Assembly (NCBI RefSeq): GCF_030505615.1
Contig: NZ_CP129994.1
Span: 372,001 to 436,000 of the forward strand
Source of the DNA: Salinibaculum rarum
Lineage (GTDB): Archaea > Halobacteriota > Halobacteria > Halobacteriales > Haloarculaceae
Reading direction: 5' to 3'
DNA length: 64,000 bases
Below are positions 1 through 8,311 of this stretch, one piece after another. The number at the start of each line of letters is the position of its first letter. Positions within the stretch are counted from its first letter, which is position 1. The notes beneath the pieces were generated by a model. That model saw only the letters and a program-made list of their open reading frames with translations. It made no database searches and was not told where the DNA came from. The translations under genes were made by a program, and so were the position numbers.

Positions 1-99
1 GGTGGTTGCCTCTTCTGTGGTTTCAGCTGACGAGGGAGTGTTATTAGTCGTTTCGTCGGGAGTGTGCTGACTGGTGAGATGAGTAGGTGTTTTTGACAT
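1..99 (-). CDS. N-terminus of an unknown protein (runs off the window)
   Basis: Partial reading frame that starts at 99 on the minus strand and continues past base 1. The visible 33 residues begin MSKTPTHLTSQHTPDETT and are rich in T, S, E and P, like the disordered N-termini of several neighbours, for example the RNase HI gene at 6831. No domain can be recognised in this stretch. The start is supported by a GC-rich palindrome about 50 bases upstream, the same arrangement seen before most other minus-strand genes here. Confidence 0.5.
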   Translation of the reverse strand, partial: MSKTPTHLTSQHTPDETTNNTPSSAETTEEATT

Positions 100-147
100 G
101 GGAATTGTGGGAGTGGTGATGACTGCGTACTGGCCTGTACTCAGCAT

Positions 148-189
148 GCGCAGGAGCCTTTGCGGTTTTCTCTCTCAAGGCTCCTGCGC
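148..189. repeat. Intergenic GC-rich palindrome
   Basis: Arms GCGCAGGAGCC and GGCTCCTGCGC with a loop of about 20 bases, lying 49 bases upstream of the gene that starts at 99. First member of the palindrome family found before most minus-strand genes. Confidence 0.75.
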
Positions 190-306
190 GAAATGGTTCT
201 GAGTGCTTCTGATGGTTGAACAGTTGAATAGAGTGGTGTGACACACAAAAAAGTCAGACCCGGTGCGGTTGCACAGTTGATTTGGAACGACCCCGTACCG
301 GGCTAT

Positions 307-316
307 CGTATAAGTC
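307..316 (+). promoter_or_regulatory. Probable TATA box for the signal peptidase gene
   Basis: CGTATAAG lies about 27 bases before the ATG at 340. Such spacing fits a leaderless transcript, which is common in haloarchaea. This start is preferred over the in-frame ATG at 238, which would place the TATA element inside the gene. Confidence 0.5.
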
Positions 317-339
317 GGTGTCACTCAGAAATTATAGTA

Positions 340-999
340 ATGGCACGGAGTGATACCGCAGATGAGTCAGTTTTCTACGATGCATTTACAACCATTACAA
401 AAGCTATCAATGAGTTTCGAACATCAGATGACCTCTTCGCAGTTGTTATCACTGATGCTATTCGTATCGGTGTGACCGTTGCTGTCCTTGCTGCTGTTCT
501 TTACGGTGTAACTGGTGTTTGGCCGCCGTTTGCTGCTGTTGAAAGCGGGAGTATGCAGCCGACACTTGAGCGTGGGGATCTCGTTATTACTGTAGATGAA
601 GAGAAGTCTGCACCGTCAGCTGCACATGGTGATACCGGTGTCGTGACAGCACGCGCCGGAGAACGCGCTGACTATCGCACATTCGGTGGGCCTGGGAATG
701 TCATCTTATACAGTGCTAACGGGACTGGTCAAACGATAATTCACCGTGCTCGATTCTGGGTGGCCGAAGGCGAAAACTGGTACCACGACGCGAATATGGA
801 GTACATTAAAAACGCGAGTAACTGCACAGAACTCCAGTACTGCCCGGCACCGCATGCTGGCTTCATCACAAAAGGCGATGCAAACCGGCATTACGACCAA
901 GTAACCGGTATTAGTGAGCCTGTGAAACCAGAGTGGATAATCAGCGAAGCAAAATACAACGCGCCATCACTGGGGTATCTTCGCTTACTTCTCTTCTAG
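340..999 (+). CDS. Archaeal-type signal peptidase I (S26)
   Basis: About 219 residues starting at ATG 340 (MARSDTADES). A hydrophobic membrane anchor lies at about residues 41-61. It is followed by ESGSMQPTLERGDLV, which holds the catalytic serine of the SxMxP box near residue 71, and downstream by box-like segments TIIHRA and FITKGDANRHYD. In the archaeal/ER subfamily a histidine replaces the bacterial lysine, and IHRA fits this. The product should cleave Sec signal peptides on the outer face of the membrane. It is one of only two clear plus-strand protein genes and converges with the gene at 985, overlapping it by 15 bases. An element-borne signal peptidase suggests that it exports proteins of its own. 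Confidence 0.85.
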   Translation: MARSDTADESVFYDAFTTITKAINEFRTSDDLFAVVITDAIRIGVTVAVLAAVLYGVTGVWPPFAAVESGSMQPTLERGDLVITVDEEKSAPSAAHGDTGVVTARAGERADYRTFGGPGNVILYSANGTGQTIIHRARFWVAEGENWYHDANMEYIKNASNCTELQYCPAPHAGFITKGDANRHYDQVTGISEPVKPEWIISEAKYNAPSLGYLRLLLF

Positions 1000-1695
1000 A
1001 GAGAGCATTGATTGCAATTCGTCGTGATTCTCTCGGACAGTCAATTGTTTCTCAGTTTCATCGAGGCTCCGATGCGGCAAAAACCGATAGAATCGTTCTT
1101 CATCATGGATTGAGACATCGTCTGCACGAGGATATCCAACTCTATCCCACTCGAGAACAGTTCGATGTGTCCAATCAGCGACATACATGAAGTCCGTTTT
1201 ATTCCGAAATTGCTCAATAACATCTACACGGTCACGTAGTAACGCTTGAAGTGCGATACCCGCAGTTTCACCTATTTTCTCACCAACGTAGTACCACTCG
1301 TTTGGCATCGAAGACTTGTCCACTGCGAACATCGTGTATCGTTGTGGCGAACTCGAAATACGGGCACTTGGTGGATGCGGGAATCCATCTGCCCAAGTTA
1401 ACCCCGGACCGATAGTGCACTCGTCTGATGTGGATTCTTGGAAGATATTCGACCACGCGTATGTGGTCTCACGTCCCAGCTGAAAGAGCAATGCACCATC
1501 AGTGACTTTTGCTACATTGTGGTCGAATCGCAGAGACTCTCGGATTGCTTTTCGCACCGCAGTTGCAGCGTAGTCAAGCGATGAATCGAGATGTGACGTT
1601 TCCTCGTTGAACGGTTGGTTCTGGACGCGACCAACAAATCGTGTTTTCTTTGGGCCATACGGACTGTCGCCAACCATCACAGCAAATTCCGTCAT
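985..1695 (-). CDS. Unknown acidic protein, paralogue of the next upstream gene
   Basis: 236 residues. No family is recognised. The N-terminus (MTEFAVMVGDSPYGPKKT, RFVGRV, then a helix with DYAATAVRKAIRESL) resembles the same region of the 246-residue gene upstream (THYIGEA, then DYAPAVTGAVKRVWE), so the two look like diverged tandem duplicates. The SPYGPKK plus FVGR elements also recur in the gene at 8312. The start overlaps the stop of the upstream gene by 4 bases, indicating one operon. It ends convergently with the signal peptidase gene. Confidence 0.75.
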   Translation of the reverse strand: MTEFAVMVGDSPYGPKKTRFVGRVQNQPFNEETSHLDSSLDYAATAVRKAIRESLRFDHNVAKVTDGALLFQLGRETTYAWSNIFQESTSDECTIGPGLTWADGFPHPPSARISSSPQRYTMFAVDKSSMPNEWYYVGEKIGETAGIALQALLRDRVDVIEQFRNKTDFMYVADWTHRTVLEWDRVGYPRADDVSIHDEERFYRFLPHRSLDETEKQLTVRENHDELQSMLSLEEK

Positions 1696-2432
1696 AGAGT
1701 ATCACTCTCACTCACGGAAGAGAAGACATCATCAACGAATGTGAGCTCTGAAGAGAATAACGAATCAGTAGTATACGTTGAAACGGTGTCTACAGCAGAA
1801 ACATGCGGTGGCCATGTCCATTTTCCTCGCTGCTCGACGACGTCACGAATAGCCGGGAATGCAGCATCCGCGGTTGATGTCCCAATGTGTCCATACGGGT
1901 CATGGAGGTCTTGCCCATCAACGTACCCAATAAGGTACGAAGCATCGTCAACGCGGCACGAATTGTTTGGTACTGCTTCAGGAGGAATGACATCATCATC
2001 CCAGAAGAACTCTTTTTTGCAGATGCGGTCAGCCATCCCGTCTGGGTCTTCATCAATAATTTCTTGTTCTTCGTGCCCGAGTTCATGCCATCCGACATCA
2101 ACAACATCACGCGCTGCAAGCTCGAAAACTACGATGTGGTCTTTACCGAAGAACACGTCTGATTCTGGATAAACGCGCTGTGACCCGCCGATGAGCACCG
2201 CGATATGTTCTGGATTCGATGCATCCATTGATTCTGGGACTTTGAACCACCCGCCTTCAGGTCCAGTTTCCCAGACACGCTTTACTGCACCGGTAACTGC
2301 CGGTGCATAGTCACGAGAAGCTGAAACTGGATTCTCGTTGCATGTTTCTGCGATAGTTGCTTCACCGATATAATGCGTTGTCTCGTCAGTGAAGTCGTCC
2401 GTAGCGACGACGTAGTATTCTGTTTCTGTCAT
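1692..2432 (-). CDS. Unknown acidic protein, paralogue of the downstream gene
   Basis: 246 residues, strongly acidic, first gene of a two-gene operon. The N-terminal 55 residues resemble those of the gene at 985 in sequence and spacing (E-Y-Y-V-V-A, THYIGEA, DYAPAVTGAVKRVWE). The middle has a histidine/glutamate cluster, VGWHELGHEEQEIIDED, that superficially resembles a metal site, but no HExxH motif is present and no enzyme is claimed. A palindrome at 2474 lies about 42 bases upstream of the start. Confidence 0.75.
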   Translation of the reverse strand: MTETEYYVVATDDFTDETTHYIGEATIAETCNENPVSASRDYAPAVTGAVKRVWETGPEGGWFKVPESMDASNPEHIAVLIGGSQRVYPESDVFFGKDHIVVFELAARDVVDVGWHELGHEEQEIIDEDPDGMADRICKKEFFWDDDVIPPEAVPNNSCRVDDASYLIGYVDGQDLHDPYGHIGTSTADAAFPAIRDVVEQRGKWTWPPHVSAVDTVSTYTTDSLFSSELTFVDDVFSSVSESDTL

Positions 2433-2473
2433 GGGTTCAAAGAATTGCTCAGTTGTGAACAGTACCTGGACTG

Positions 2474-2514
2474 TCCCGGCGCGCCTTCACTCGTTTTTGT
2501 ATGGCGCGCCAGGA
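2474..2514. repeat. Intergenic GC-rich palindrome
   Basis: Perfect arms GGCGCGCC and GGCGCGCC (extendable to TCC..GGA) with an 18-base loop that begins TTCACTCG. About 42 bases upstream of the gene starting at 2432. A third GGCGCGCC site lies nearby at 2581. Confidence 0.75.
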
Positions 2515-2635
2515 CCGAACCCTATTTCCGCAAAGTCGGTTTCCAAATCAAATCTTGTTGGTCTCACAGATCTGATCCCTGGCGCGCCACAAGACTCACG
2601 AGTTCTCCCAGTGCTGTGCGACAAAAAATATGCAA

Positions 2636-3025
2636 TCACGGGTCAAATTGATGCATTCTCGGCGGATTCCGTTGTAACGGGATGTACTCCACCGGGGTTC
2701 CCTCCATGATGAGGACCTCGTGATGACGGCTTGGAAGTAGACTGCACAAGTCAATTGTGTAAACCGTGCCTTCAGCGTGAAGTTCACACCACCAGTGCCC
2801 ATCGTACGTGACACCGATATCACTCACGTCGGTTGGTTTCGCGCCTTGAGATGGATCGTCGTAGAATGCGCCACGGATAGTGTCCGCAGTGAATCCATGT
2901 TTTTCAGCAGCAAGAGTCGCTGCACGTGCTGTGTATGGACAATATCCTACGAGGGTATCTTCTGGAATAGCATCTCTGGCTAATGTTTGACCATCGTTAA
3001 TTATCTGTTTCAGTGCCGTTATCAT
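2636..3025 (-). CDS. Unknown protein, possible Cys-His-Asp (transglutaminase-like) fold
   Basis: 129 residues from the ATG at 3025 (MITALKQIINDG). An upstream in-frame ATG at 3271 would put 82 non-acidic residues inside the preceding gene, so it is rejected. The order GYCPYTARAATLAAEKHGF, then DGHWWCEL, then YTIDLCS gives a Cys, His, Asp series with the spacing style of papain/transglutaminase-like proteins. That is only a pattern match: the fold and any activity are inference. The start lies 29 bases inside the 3' end of the 430-residue upstream gene, so the two are probably translated together. Confidence 0.65.
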   Translation of the reverse strand: MITALKQIINDGQTLARDAIPEDTLVGYCPYTARAATLAAEKHGFTADTIRGAFYDDPSQGAKPTDVSDIGVTYDGHWWCELHAEGTVYTIDLCSLLPSRHHEVLIMEGTPVEYIPLQRNPPRMHQFDP

Positions 3026-4289
3026 CGGTAGTTTCGGGAGAAGTGCTGTTGGTGGTGTCAGTAGAGTCTTCAGAGTCAAACAAACCGAGTGTTGGAGATT
3101 CGTGTGTTCCTGGTGCCTCGTCTGAGGAGTCCAATTCTCCGTTAGTGCCTTGCTGTTCGTCAGTGTTGGTGGGAGTCTCGTGTTTGTCAGGCGTCGGGAT
3201 TTCAACAGTGCGGAGGCATTTCCGACAGACGTGCGTTGTTTGTGTCTTGATTGCTGTGATTGGCATCCCAACGAGCGTTATGATGCGTTGTCGAGTTAAT
3301 TCACCAAGTGCACGTGTCTGTCCAGACTCACAGTTCGTGCAGGCTATTGCATCAGCTCCGCGAAGTAGCGTAGTTCCGGTCACTGTTTGGAGGCCAGTTG
3401 TTGGAGCCGGTTGTGGATTGAGAGTAGCAACATCTCGGAGTCGCTGGATTTGCCGTTTCACGTCATCAAATTCATCTTCTGTGAGAGCGAATACTCGCGT
3501 GTCGAAATCAGCACCTGGTGAGAGGCGTTTGTCAAGTTGCAGTGCGCGATCGTCGGTGTCTGGAGCATCTAAGAGTGACGCGTCGAAACTAGATGGTTCA
3601 ATGTCAATCCCGAAGACGTCAGATTCGTCAGCAGCAATAGTGATCAGTTGATATTCCTCAGGGGTCTTCCCGATGAACCGATCTTCTCGGAAGTCTTCGA
3701 ACCGCTCTGTTGGATGGACACGTGTTAGATTCGTTGTAATGACTCTCCCAGATTCGTGGATAAGCGTGTATTCTGGTTCCTGCACTTCTCCATCCTTCAT
3801 AGCGATAATGTATCCTAGATAGTATCGGTCGAAGAAATGGTCAAGTCCACTTCGATATTCGAGGCCGTAGTATGGTGTTTGCTGTTTAGTGTTCATCGAG
3901 AGGCCAGCACGCAGTAGGAGCGGGTGTCCAGGGAAATCGCTGGTTTCGGTGCTGACTTTCTGCCGGTCGGCACCGATTGGATCGTAGTATGCAAACGTGT
4001 CTTCTTCACTAGGGGTGATTTGGACGTTTCGCGTGTTTCGAGCAGCGGTTGCGAGTTCTCCAATCGGGTCATCCCCGTAATGAGACGCATGCCATGCGAG
4101 CGGGCGTTCGAAGTATTCCCGAGCGTGACGAATGCTCTCAAATTGCGGATGAGACATGTCGAATTTGTCGATTGGATCAACCGGCTCGGTGTCGGTGGCG
4201 TCGTCAGTCATAGGGTGTGAGACTTCAGTTTGTGGTCGGTTAGTGAGTGATGCAGGCGTTGAGCTGGACTGTTGGTGAGTGGTGGGCAT
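2997..4289 (-). CDS. Large unknown protein with C-terminal zinc ribbon
   Basis: 430 residues from 4289; an alternative start at 4211 (MTDDATDTEPV) would remove a disordered N-terminal stretch. Residues about 330-380 hold a zinc-ribbon-like pair of knuckles, CTNCESG and CRKC, flanked by basic residues. The last 60 residues are a disordered D/T/E/S tail. The folded middle is not recognised. A palindrome at 4345 lies 56 bases upstream of the longer start, the usual distance for this element, which favours that start. Confidence 0.75.
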   Translation of the reverse strand: MPTTHQQSSSTPASLTNRPQTEVSHPMTDDATDTEPVDPIDKFDMSHPQFESIRHAREYFERPLAWHASHYGDDPIGELATAARNTRNVQITPSEEDTFAYYDPIGADRQKVSTETSDFPGHPLLLRAGLSMNTKQQTPYYGLEYRSGLDHFFDRYYLGYIIAMKDGEVQEPEYTLIHESGRVITTNLTRVHPTERFEDFREDRFIGKTPEEYQLITIAADESDVFGIDIEPSSFDASLLDAPDTDDRALQLDKRLSPGADFDTRVFALTEDEFDDVKRQIQRLRDVATLNPQPAPTTGLQTVTGTTLLRGADAIACTNCESGQTRALGELTRQRIITLVGMPITAIKTQTTHVCRKCLRTVEIPTPDKHETPTNTDEQQGTNGELDSSDEAPGTHESPTLGLFDSEDSTDTTNSTSPETTDDNGTETDN

Positions 4290-4344
4290 ACTGGGATTTG
4301 GGGTGGTGATCTTCTGAGTGCGGTTCTCGGGAGTACTTGTGAAG

Positions 4345-4382
4345 CCGCCAAGCGTTCATTCCGCCTGTAGATCGCTTGGCGG
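4345..4382. repeat. Intergenic GC-rich palindrome
   Basis: Arms CCGCCAAGCG and CGCTTGGCGG around a loop that begins TTCATTCC. It lies upstream of the gene starting at 4289. Confidence 0.75.
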
Positions 4383-4504
4383 CGCCCAGTGTATGCCGGA
4401 GCCATTCGGTTCGGATGTTATGGGTGTGTCTTCTGTAGTGACAGCTACAGCAAAGAATCCTCGGGATCAGGAATGAATTCATCGCTGTGAAGAGAAGTTC
4501 TTGA

Positions 4505-4686
4505 TTTCAGAAATGCTTATTCGCTCGTATCCAGGATGAATATTCTGATGTGGGCATTCCAGAAGATGCTAAAGCAGACATTCAACAGGAGATAGTACAG
4601 CAATTGGAAACGCTGATGAACACGGACAACACCGATACAGAGAAATTACAAGAGTTCTACGATGTCATCTCTGTTGAAGAGCATTA
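4505..4686 (+). pseudogene. Remnant of a plus-strand gene (C-terminal fragment)
   Basis: An open plus-strand frame with coding character ends at the TAA at 4684-4686. Its residues include LFARIQDEYSDVGIPEDAK and then an acidic helix ending FYDVISVEEH. An in-frame TGA lies at 4502 and there is no start codon before the conserved-looking part, so it looks like the truncated end of a lost gene. The family is unknown. It overlaps the stop of the minus-strand gene at 4684 by 3 bases. A leaderless gene using a rare start cannot be excluded. Confidence 0.4.
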
Positions 4687-5157
4687 ACTCGTAGGAAGGT
4701 TGATTCCAGTATCGCTGTTTGTGTAGCGTGCGAGCCACACAGGAAGTGGCTGGATTGTGATAGCGATGTGGTGCATATCCATCATCTCGTTCACGTCTTC
4801 ACTTCGTGGTTCAACGTTTGTGATGATGGCTGTGCCACGTTTCCGGATATGATCGTGTAGATCACCGAGAATCACACCGAGTGGCTGTTGATTGAATAGC
4901 AAGTCAGATACGTGCGCTGTAACACTGTCTTCACTACGACTGAACGCGGATGCGAGTCCGTTCTCAGGATTCCCGGTATACGGGCCGCGTTTTTTCTCTG
5001 GGATAGCAGCCCACAGCTCATCGACGAGATCTTTTCGCACATCATCCGAGAGTTCTCCATTCTCAAGCGCGTGCTGAATAGCGCGCTGCGCGTTGAGACT
5101 CGGCTTATCTTCTGCACGATACGCTCTGTTCATGGCTTCAATGGCTGCATCAGTCAT
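4684..5157 (-). CDS. Unknown acidic protein
   Basis: 157 residues, no recognised family. The N-terminal half is predicted helical and charged (EAMNRAYRAEDKPSLNAQRAIQHALENG). The C-terminal half contains an HHIAITIQPLPVW strand-like segment. The second gene of a pair: it starts 6 bases after the stop of the gene at 5164. Confidence 0.7.
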   Translation of the reverse strand: MTDAAIEAMNRAYRAEDKPSLNAQRAIQHALENGELSDDVRKDLVDELWAAIPEKKRGPYTGNPENGLASAFSRSEDSVTAHVSDLLFNQQPLGVILGDLHDHIRKRGTAIITNVEPRSEDVNEMMDMHHIAITIQPLPVWLARYTNSDTGINLPTS

Positions 5158-5163
5158 ACTTGT

Positions 5164-5577
5164 TTAAGGTGCATTGACGGGTGAAAATGTCATGTCTTCC
5201 GGGTACGACAACACGAGTTCAGCCGTGTACACTTCGGCTTCTTCGTTGTATTCGAGATGATGAGATTCCCAGTCGAAGTCGGTGATAAGAGTGTCTAACG
5301 GGCCCGATATTTCGGGCATACTAGCACGGACTTTCAGTTCACCATCACCAATGATTTCTGCGTTGGCACTTCCATAGTCGCAGTCAATCTCGGTGACACG
5401 GTCATGGATTTCTTCGAAAGTCATCTGAAGGTCTTCAAGTGCCTTGATACGGTCAACGGTTTTCTGAATCGGCCGTTCGAACGCCGGGAAATACAGGTCG
5501 TCACCTCCTGTTACAGTGCAACAGGTATCTTCATCCTCGGATGTACGATTAGTTGTTGCGGGTGAGGTATTATGCAT
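5164..5577 (-). CDS. Unknown acidic protein
   Basis: 137 residues, first gene of a two-gene operon with the gene at 4684. The disordered N-terminus (MHNTSPATTNRTSEDED) contains a CC pair. The rest alternates helix and strand with strong acidity and ends in LSYPEDMTFSPVNAP. No family is recognised. A palindrome at 5608 lies about 30 bases upstream. Confidence 0.7.
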   Translation of the reverse strand: MHNTSPATTNRTSEDEDTCCTVTGGDDLYFPAFERPIQKTVDRIKALEDLQMTFEEIHDRVTEIDCDYGSANAEIIGDGELKVRASMPEISGPLDTLITDFDWESHHLEYNEEAEVYTAELVLSYPEDMTFSPVNAP

Positions 5578-5607
5578 AGTTGAGAGTTCTGTGTGTTTGG
5601 GACGCGC

Positions 5608-5650
5608 TGCGGCGTGTGCGTCTACCTGGTCTTGTTGCGCACACGCCGCT
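5608..5650. repeat. Intergenic GC-rich palindrome
   Basis: Arms CGGCGTGTGCG and CGCACACGCCG around a 17-base loop, upstream of the gene starting at 5577. Confidence 0.75.
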
Positions 5651-5727
5651 GTGGTACCGCGGAGTCCACTCCTAGTTAATTATCGGGCGTGTTGGACTCA
5701 GAAACAACAATCTGGGGAGAACTCGAA

Positions 5728-6108
5728 TCACTCAGGGTCGAACGCGAGGTTGCATTCAGCGCAGTAAAGTGCGGCGTCGTCGTCCATCGGGTTTCCAGTC
5801 ACGGTACCGTGGCAGTTGGGACACCGCGCGGTTATGTTCGGGAGGTACTCTTGCAGCACGTCGTATTCTGTTTCGGTGAGTGAAGAGATTTCTTTCACGG
5901 TGAGGGCTTGACGAAGGTCGCTACTCTCCCACCGATTTTCGTCGATGTGTTCTGTGTCGGGGCCGTAAAACTGGTTGAAGAACGCAGTAATGACGGCGTC
6001 ACGGTGAGATGCTGGGGCATCGCACACGAGTCGAGAATTGACCTGCTGGTCGCCAATTTGGTGTTCGATGCGGACGAGAACTGGGTCAGTTGGTGTGTCA
6101 GGTGTCAT
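5728..6108 (-). CDS. Unknown protein with C-terminal zinc ribbon
   Basis: 126 residues from ATG 6108 (MTPDTPTDPVLV). The in-frame ATG at 6144 sits only 10 bases from a palindrome, whereas 6108 gives the usual spacing, so 6108 is preferred. Residues about 95-118 hold CPNCHGT and CAEC, a four-cysteine zinc ribbon. The N-terminal part has a DAVITAFFNQFYG helix of unknown role. Confidence 0.7.
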   Translation of the reverse strand: MTPDTPTDPVLVRIEHQIGDQQVNSRLVCDAPASHRDAVITAFFNQFYGPDTEHIDENRWESSDLRQALTVKEISSLTETEYDVLQEYLPNITARCPNCHGTVTGNPMDDDAALYCAECNLAFDPE

Positions 6109-6153
6109 GATTACCTTTTGATGACGTGGTTTGCGGATTTGCATACTGGTAAC

Positions 6154-6193
6154 CCGCGGCGCACGACATTCTACTCTGTTACGTGCGCCGCGG
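6154..6193. repeat. Intergenic GC-rich palindrome
   Basis: Arms CCGCGGCGCACG and CGTGCGCCGCGG, first of three hairpins in a row between the genes at 5728 and 6331. Confidence 0.75.
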
Positions 6194-6197
6194 TCGC

Positions 6198-6221
6198 AGC
6201 ACGCCTCTTTGGAGGCGTGCT
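6198..6221. repeat. Short perfect hairpin
   Basis: Arms AGCACGCCTC and GAGGCGTGCT with a 4-base loop. It looks like a terminator or processing hairpin but has no T-run on either side. Confidence 0.6.
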
Positions 6222-6230
6222 ACTTGTGGA

Positions 6231-6263
6231 ATGGGACCCACTCCCTGCTGGTGTGGGTCCCAT
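6231..6263. repeat. Perfect hairpin
   Basis: Arms ATGGGACCCA and TGGGTCCCAT with a 13-base loop; third hairpin of the triple set downstream of the gene at 6331. Confidence 0.65.
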
Positions 6264-6330
6264 GAAACTCTGGGTAGGCCTGTATCTTCGCTGGTGAAGT
6301 GAAAAGAGTGTAGATTGTTTCGGGTTTGAT

Positions 6331-6795
6331 TCACTGGTGTGCGAATGGAAGAGTTGTCCCTGTGAACATGTTTGGAGCGCGTTGACTAATCTCTTTTAAG
6401 AACGAGTACGGCGTTGTAGTGTCAGCGTCACAAATGATGTCTCGAGTGTCAGAGAGTGCGTATGGAAGCATTTCTTCATCACGTGCAGTATCCAATGCAC
6501 GACGCCCTTTGTCGGTTAATTCATATTGAGTAACCGTGTGTGAAACGTTAAATGGCCCGATTTTCGTGACATCGGTAGTTTTGATGAAGTCACGGTCAGA
6601 AAGACGGGTGATGTCAGTGTACAAGTTGTGACAGTATGGGCCGTAGTCACCGGGTCTGAAAGTGTAGCTATCAACGTCGTTGAGTTCATCTTGGAGAAGA
6701 AACACTGATTTCAGGAATGGTGTAATCCCAACGAGTTTCTCACCGGTGTTCTCATACGCGTCAAGAACGGTGAGTGGGAGCAATAGTGAATTCAT
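6331..6795 (-). CDS. YwgA/SocA-like winged-helix protein
   Basis: 154 residues. The layout resembles phage-associated YwgA or SocA-type proteins: an N-terminal helix ending in TPFLKSVFLLQDEL, then YTFRPGDYGPYCHNLYTDITRL, then a region ending TQYELTDKGRRAL, which reads as the wing of a winged helix. Such proteins occur in mobile elements as antitoxin-like or adaptor proteins, but no toxin partner is visible here. The assignment rests on pattern only. It lies in one operon with the RNase HI gene, 35 bases upstream. Confidence 0.6.
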   Translation of the reverse strand: MNSLLLPLTVLDAYENTGEKLVGITPFLKSVFLLQDELNDVDSYTFRPGDYGPYCHNLYTDITRLSDRDFIKTTDVTKIGPFNVSHTVTQYELTDKGRRALDTARDEEMLPYALSDTRDIICDADTTTPYSFLKEISQRAPNMFTGTTLPFAHQ

Positions 6796-6830
6796 GATAA
6801 ATTGTCACCTCTTAAATTGAAGGGTGTCAC

Positions 6831-7334
6831 TCAGGGTTTTACGTTATCGAGTGCCGCAGATGCGAGGCCATCTGCGCGGTGATTGTTGTCGCGGGTGACA
6901 TGGTCAAGAACAACTCCGTCAAACCCTTCAATGAGAGCGCGAACGCGGTTACACAGTGTAGTGAGATTCTCCGCATTAACGTCGTATTCACCGCGAACCT
7001 GCTTGATGACTAGCTGAGAGTCACCACGAATCAGCAGTTCTGAGATGCCTGCGTCAAGCGCGGTGCGCAGTCCTTCTTCGATCGCGTGATATTCGGCTTC
7101 GTTGTTCGTTGCGTGGTCAGCGAAGTGATGCGAATCAGTGGTGAGCTCATCCCCGGAAGCGTCGTACAGCACGTATCCGTACGCGGCAGGCCCGGGATTA
7201 TTCTTGCAAGCACCATCGAAGTACAACGTTGGTATCTCACGCTGCGCCGCAGCAGGAGTGTTTGCATCGGTGTTAAGATGCTGTGTGCTCGAGGGGTGTT
7301 CGGCAGTATTGGATGGGTTGGAAGTATGACTCAT
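6831..7334 (-). CDS. rnhA: Ribonuclease HI
   Basis: 167 residues. A disordered N-terminal tail of about 35 residues precedes a complete RNase H domain. The catalytic set is visible: Asp40 in YFDGACKNNPG, Glu79 in NNEAEYHA, Asp105 in RGDSQLV and Asp155 in NHRADGLA. It should cleave RNA in RNA/DNA hybrids during replication. The domain is of the short archaeal/plant type without the basic protrusion. It is the first gene of an operon with the winged-helix gene at 6331 and is preceded by a palindrome at 7372. Confidence 0.92.
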   Translation of the reverse strand: MSHTSNPSNTAEHPSSTQHLNTDANTPAAAQREIPTLYFDGACKNNPGPAAYGYVLYDASGDELTTDSHHFADHATNNEAEYHAIEEGLRTALDAGISELLIRGDSQLVIKQVRGEYDVNAENLTTLCNRVRALIEGFDGVVLDHVTRDNNHRADGLASAALDNVKP

Positions 7335-7371
7335 AGTTTGTTAGAGCGGTGTACTTGGGCTGATTAGTGTT

Positions 7372-7406
7372 CGCGGCGTCTCCACACGCTTCTTGTGGAC
7401 GCCGCG
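7372..7406. repeat. Intergenic GC-rich palindrome
   Basis: Arms CGCGGCGTCTCCACA and TGTGGACGCCGCG, upstream of the RNase HI gene. Confidence 0.75.
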
Positions 7407-7445
7407 AGCCTGCGGTGTCACTGAGATTGAGATATGTGCTGTGGT

Positions 7446-8306
7446 TCATCTCCAGACACCTCCGTTTCCGGGATCAGTGTCGTCGTTGAGGTGCGGGTGT
7501 GAGTGAATACCGGTGTCAGTTGGCGGGTCGTGAACGAGAAGTTGATCTTTGCGTTGTGGCATGAGTCCTGGAACTGAGGGACAGTGATGAAGAATCCACG
7601 TGACGTACTCTGTTGGCATCGCCGATCTGACGCTTTGCTTCCCCCATTCTGAAGGAACGCCTTTCGCGTCCGCTAGTGCTTCGACGGACTGGTTGTCTCG
7701 TGTATCGATAACAACGTCAGGATCAGTGTCAAGGTACGCGCTCGGACACTTGAATGTGGTTTCAAAGTGCCGTTCAAGATTAAATGGAAGTCCGAATGCG
7801 AGGCCATTCACACGGACATTCGCCTTGAGATCGCCAATTTTCGTAGCTCGCGGAACGTTTTCGATGACGTAGTGTGGCGCCATCTCTAAGAGGAATTCTC
7901 GGAACTCGTCAGTGATGCGCGGATTTGCTTCAAGCGCGGCTTCTTGACTCCCGTAATGCGTTGGGCTGAGCGACGAGTATGCAGTACATGGGAACGACGC
8001 CCAAATCACATCTGCTTTGAACGACTCGTAACTCCGAAACCCGCCTTGCACTCTGTCTGCGAGTTCACTCGGAGAAACATTGAATAAATCGACTTGCTTA
8101 AACCGCCCAGGATAGCTGTCGCTATAGTCTTCGATGTCGAAACCGATGAACGCGAACTGTTCAATCGGGAGTGGTTTCTCAAGGAGTGCGCGACCGACAC
8201 CACCACGCCCACAGAAGAAATCGGCAACTTGGTACCGCCAGTCAGTTGTCCATTCCATCCCGATATCGGAGTGGTCGTGCAACGGTGTACTACGAAGTGA
8301 AGTCAT
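7446..8306 (-). CDS. DNA (cytosine-5)-methyltransferase
   Basis: 286 residues. Motif I is ADFFCGRGGVGRALLE (about 29-43). Motif IV is ASFPCTAYSSLSP with the catalytic Cys at about 107. Motif VI is YVIENVPR (ENV near 149). Near the C-terminus MPTEYVTWILH resembles motif X. It should transfer a methyl group from S-adenosylmethionine to C5 of cytosine in a target that cannot be read from the sequence. The protein is shorter than typical restriction-linked enzymes, and no restriction endonuclease is adjacent, so an orphan, self-protecting enzyme is likely. It is last in a four-gene operon that starts at 9266. Confidence 0.88.
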   Translation of the reverse strand: MTSLRSTPLHDHSDIGMEWTTDWRYQVADFFCGRGGVGRALLEKPLPIEQFAFIGFDIEDYSDSYPGRFKQVDLFNVSPSELADRVQGGFRSYESFKADVIWASFPCTAYSSLSPTHYGSQEAALEANPRITDEFREFLLEMAPHYVIENVPRATKIGDLKANVRVNGLAFGLPFNLERHFETTFKCPSAYLDTDPDVVIDTRDNQSVEALADAKGVPSEWGKQSVRSAMPTEYVTWILHHCPSVPGLMPQRKDQLLVHDPPTDTGIHSHPHLNDDTDPGNGGVWR

Positions 8307-8311
8307 CGTCT

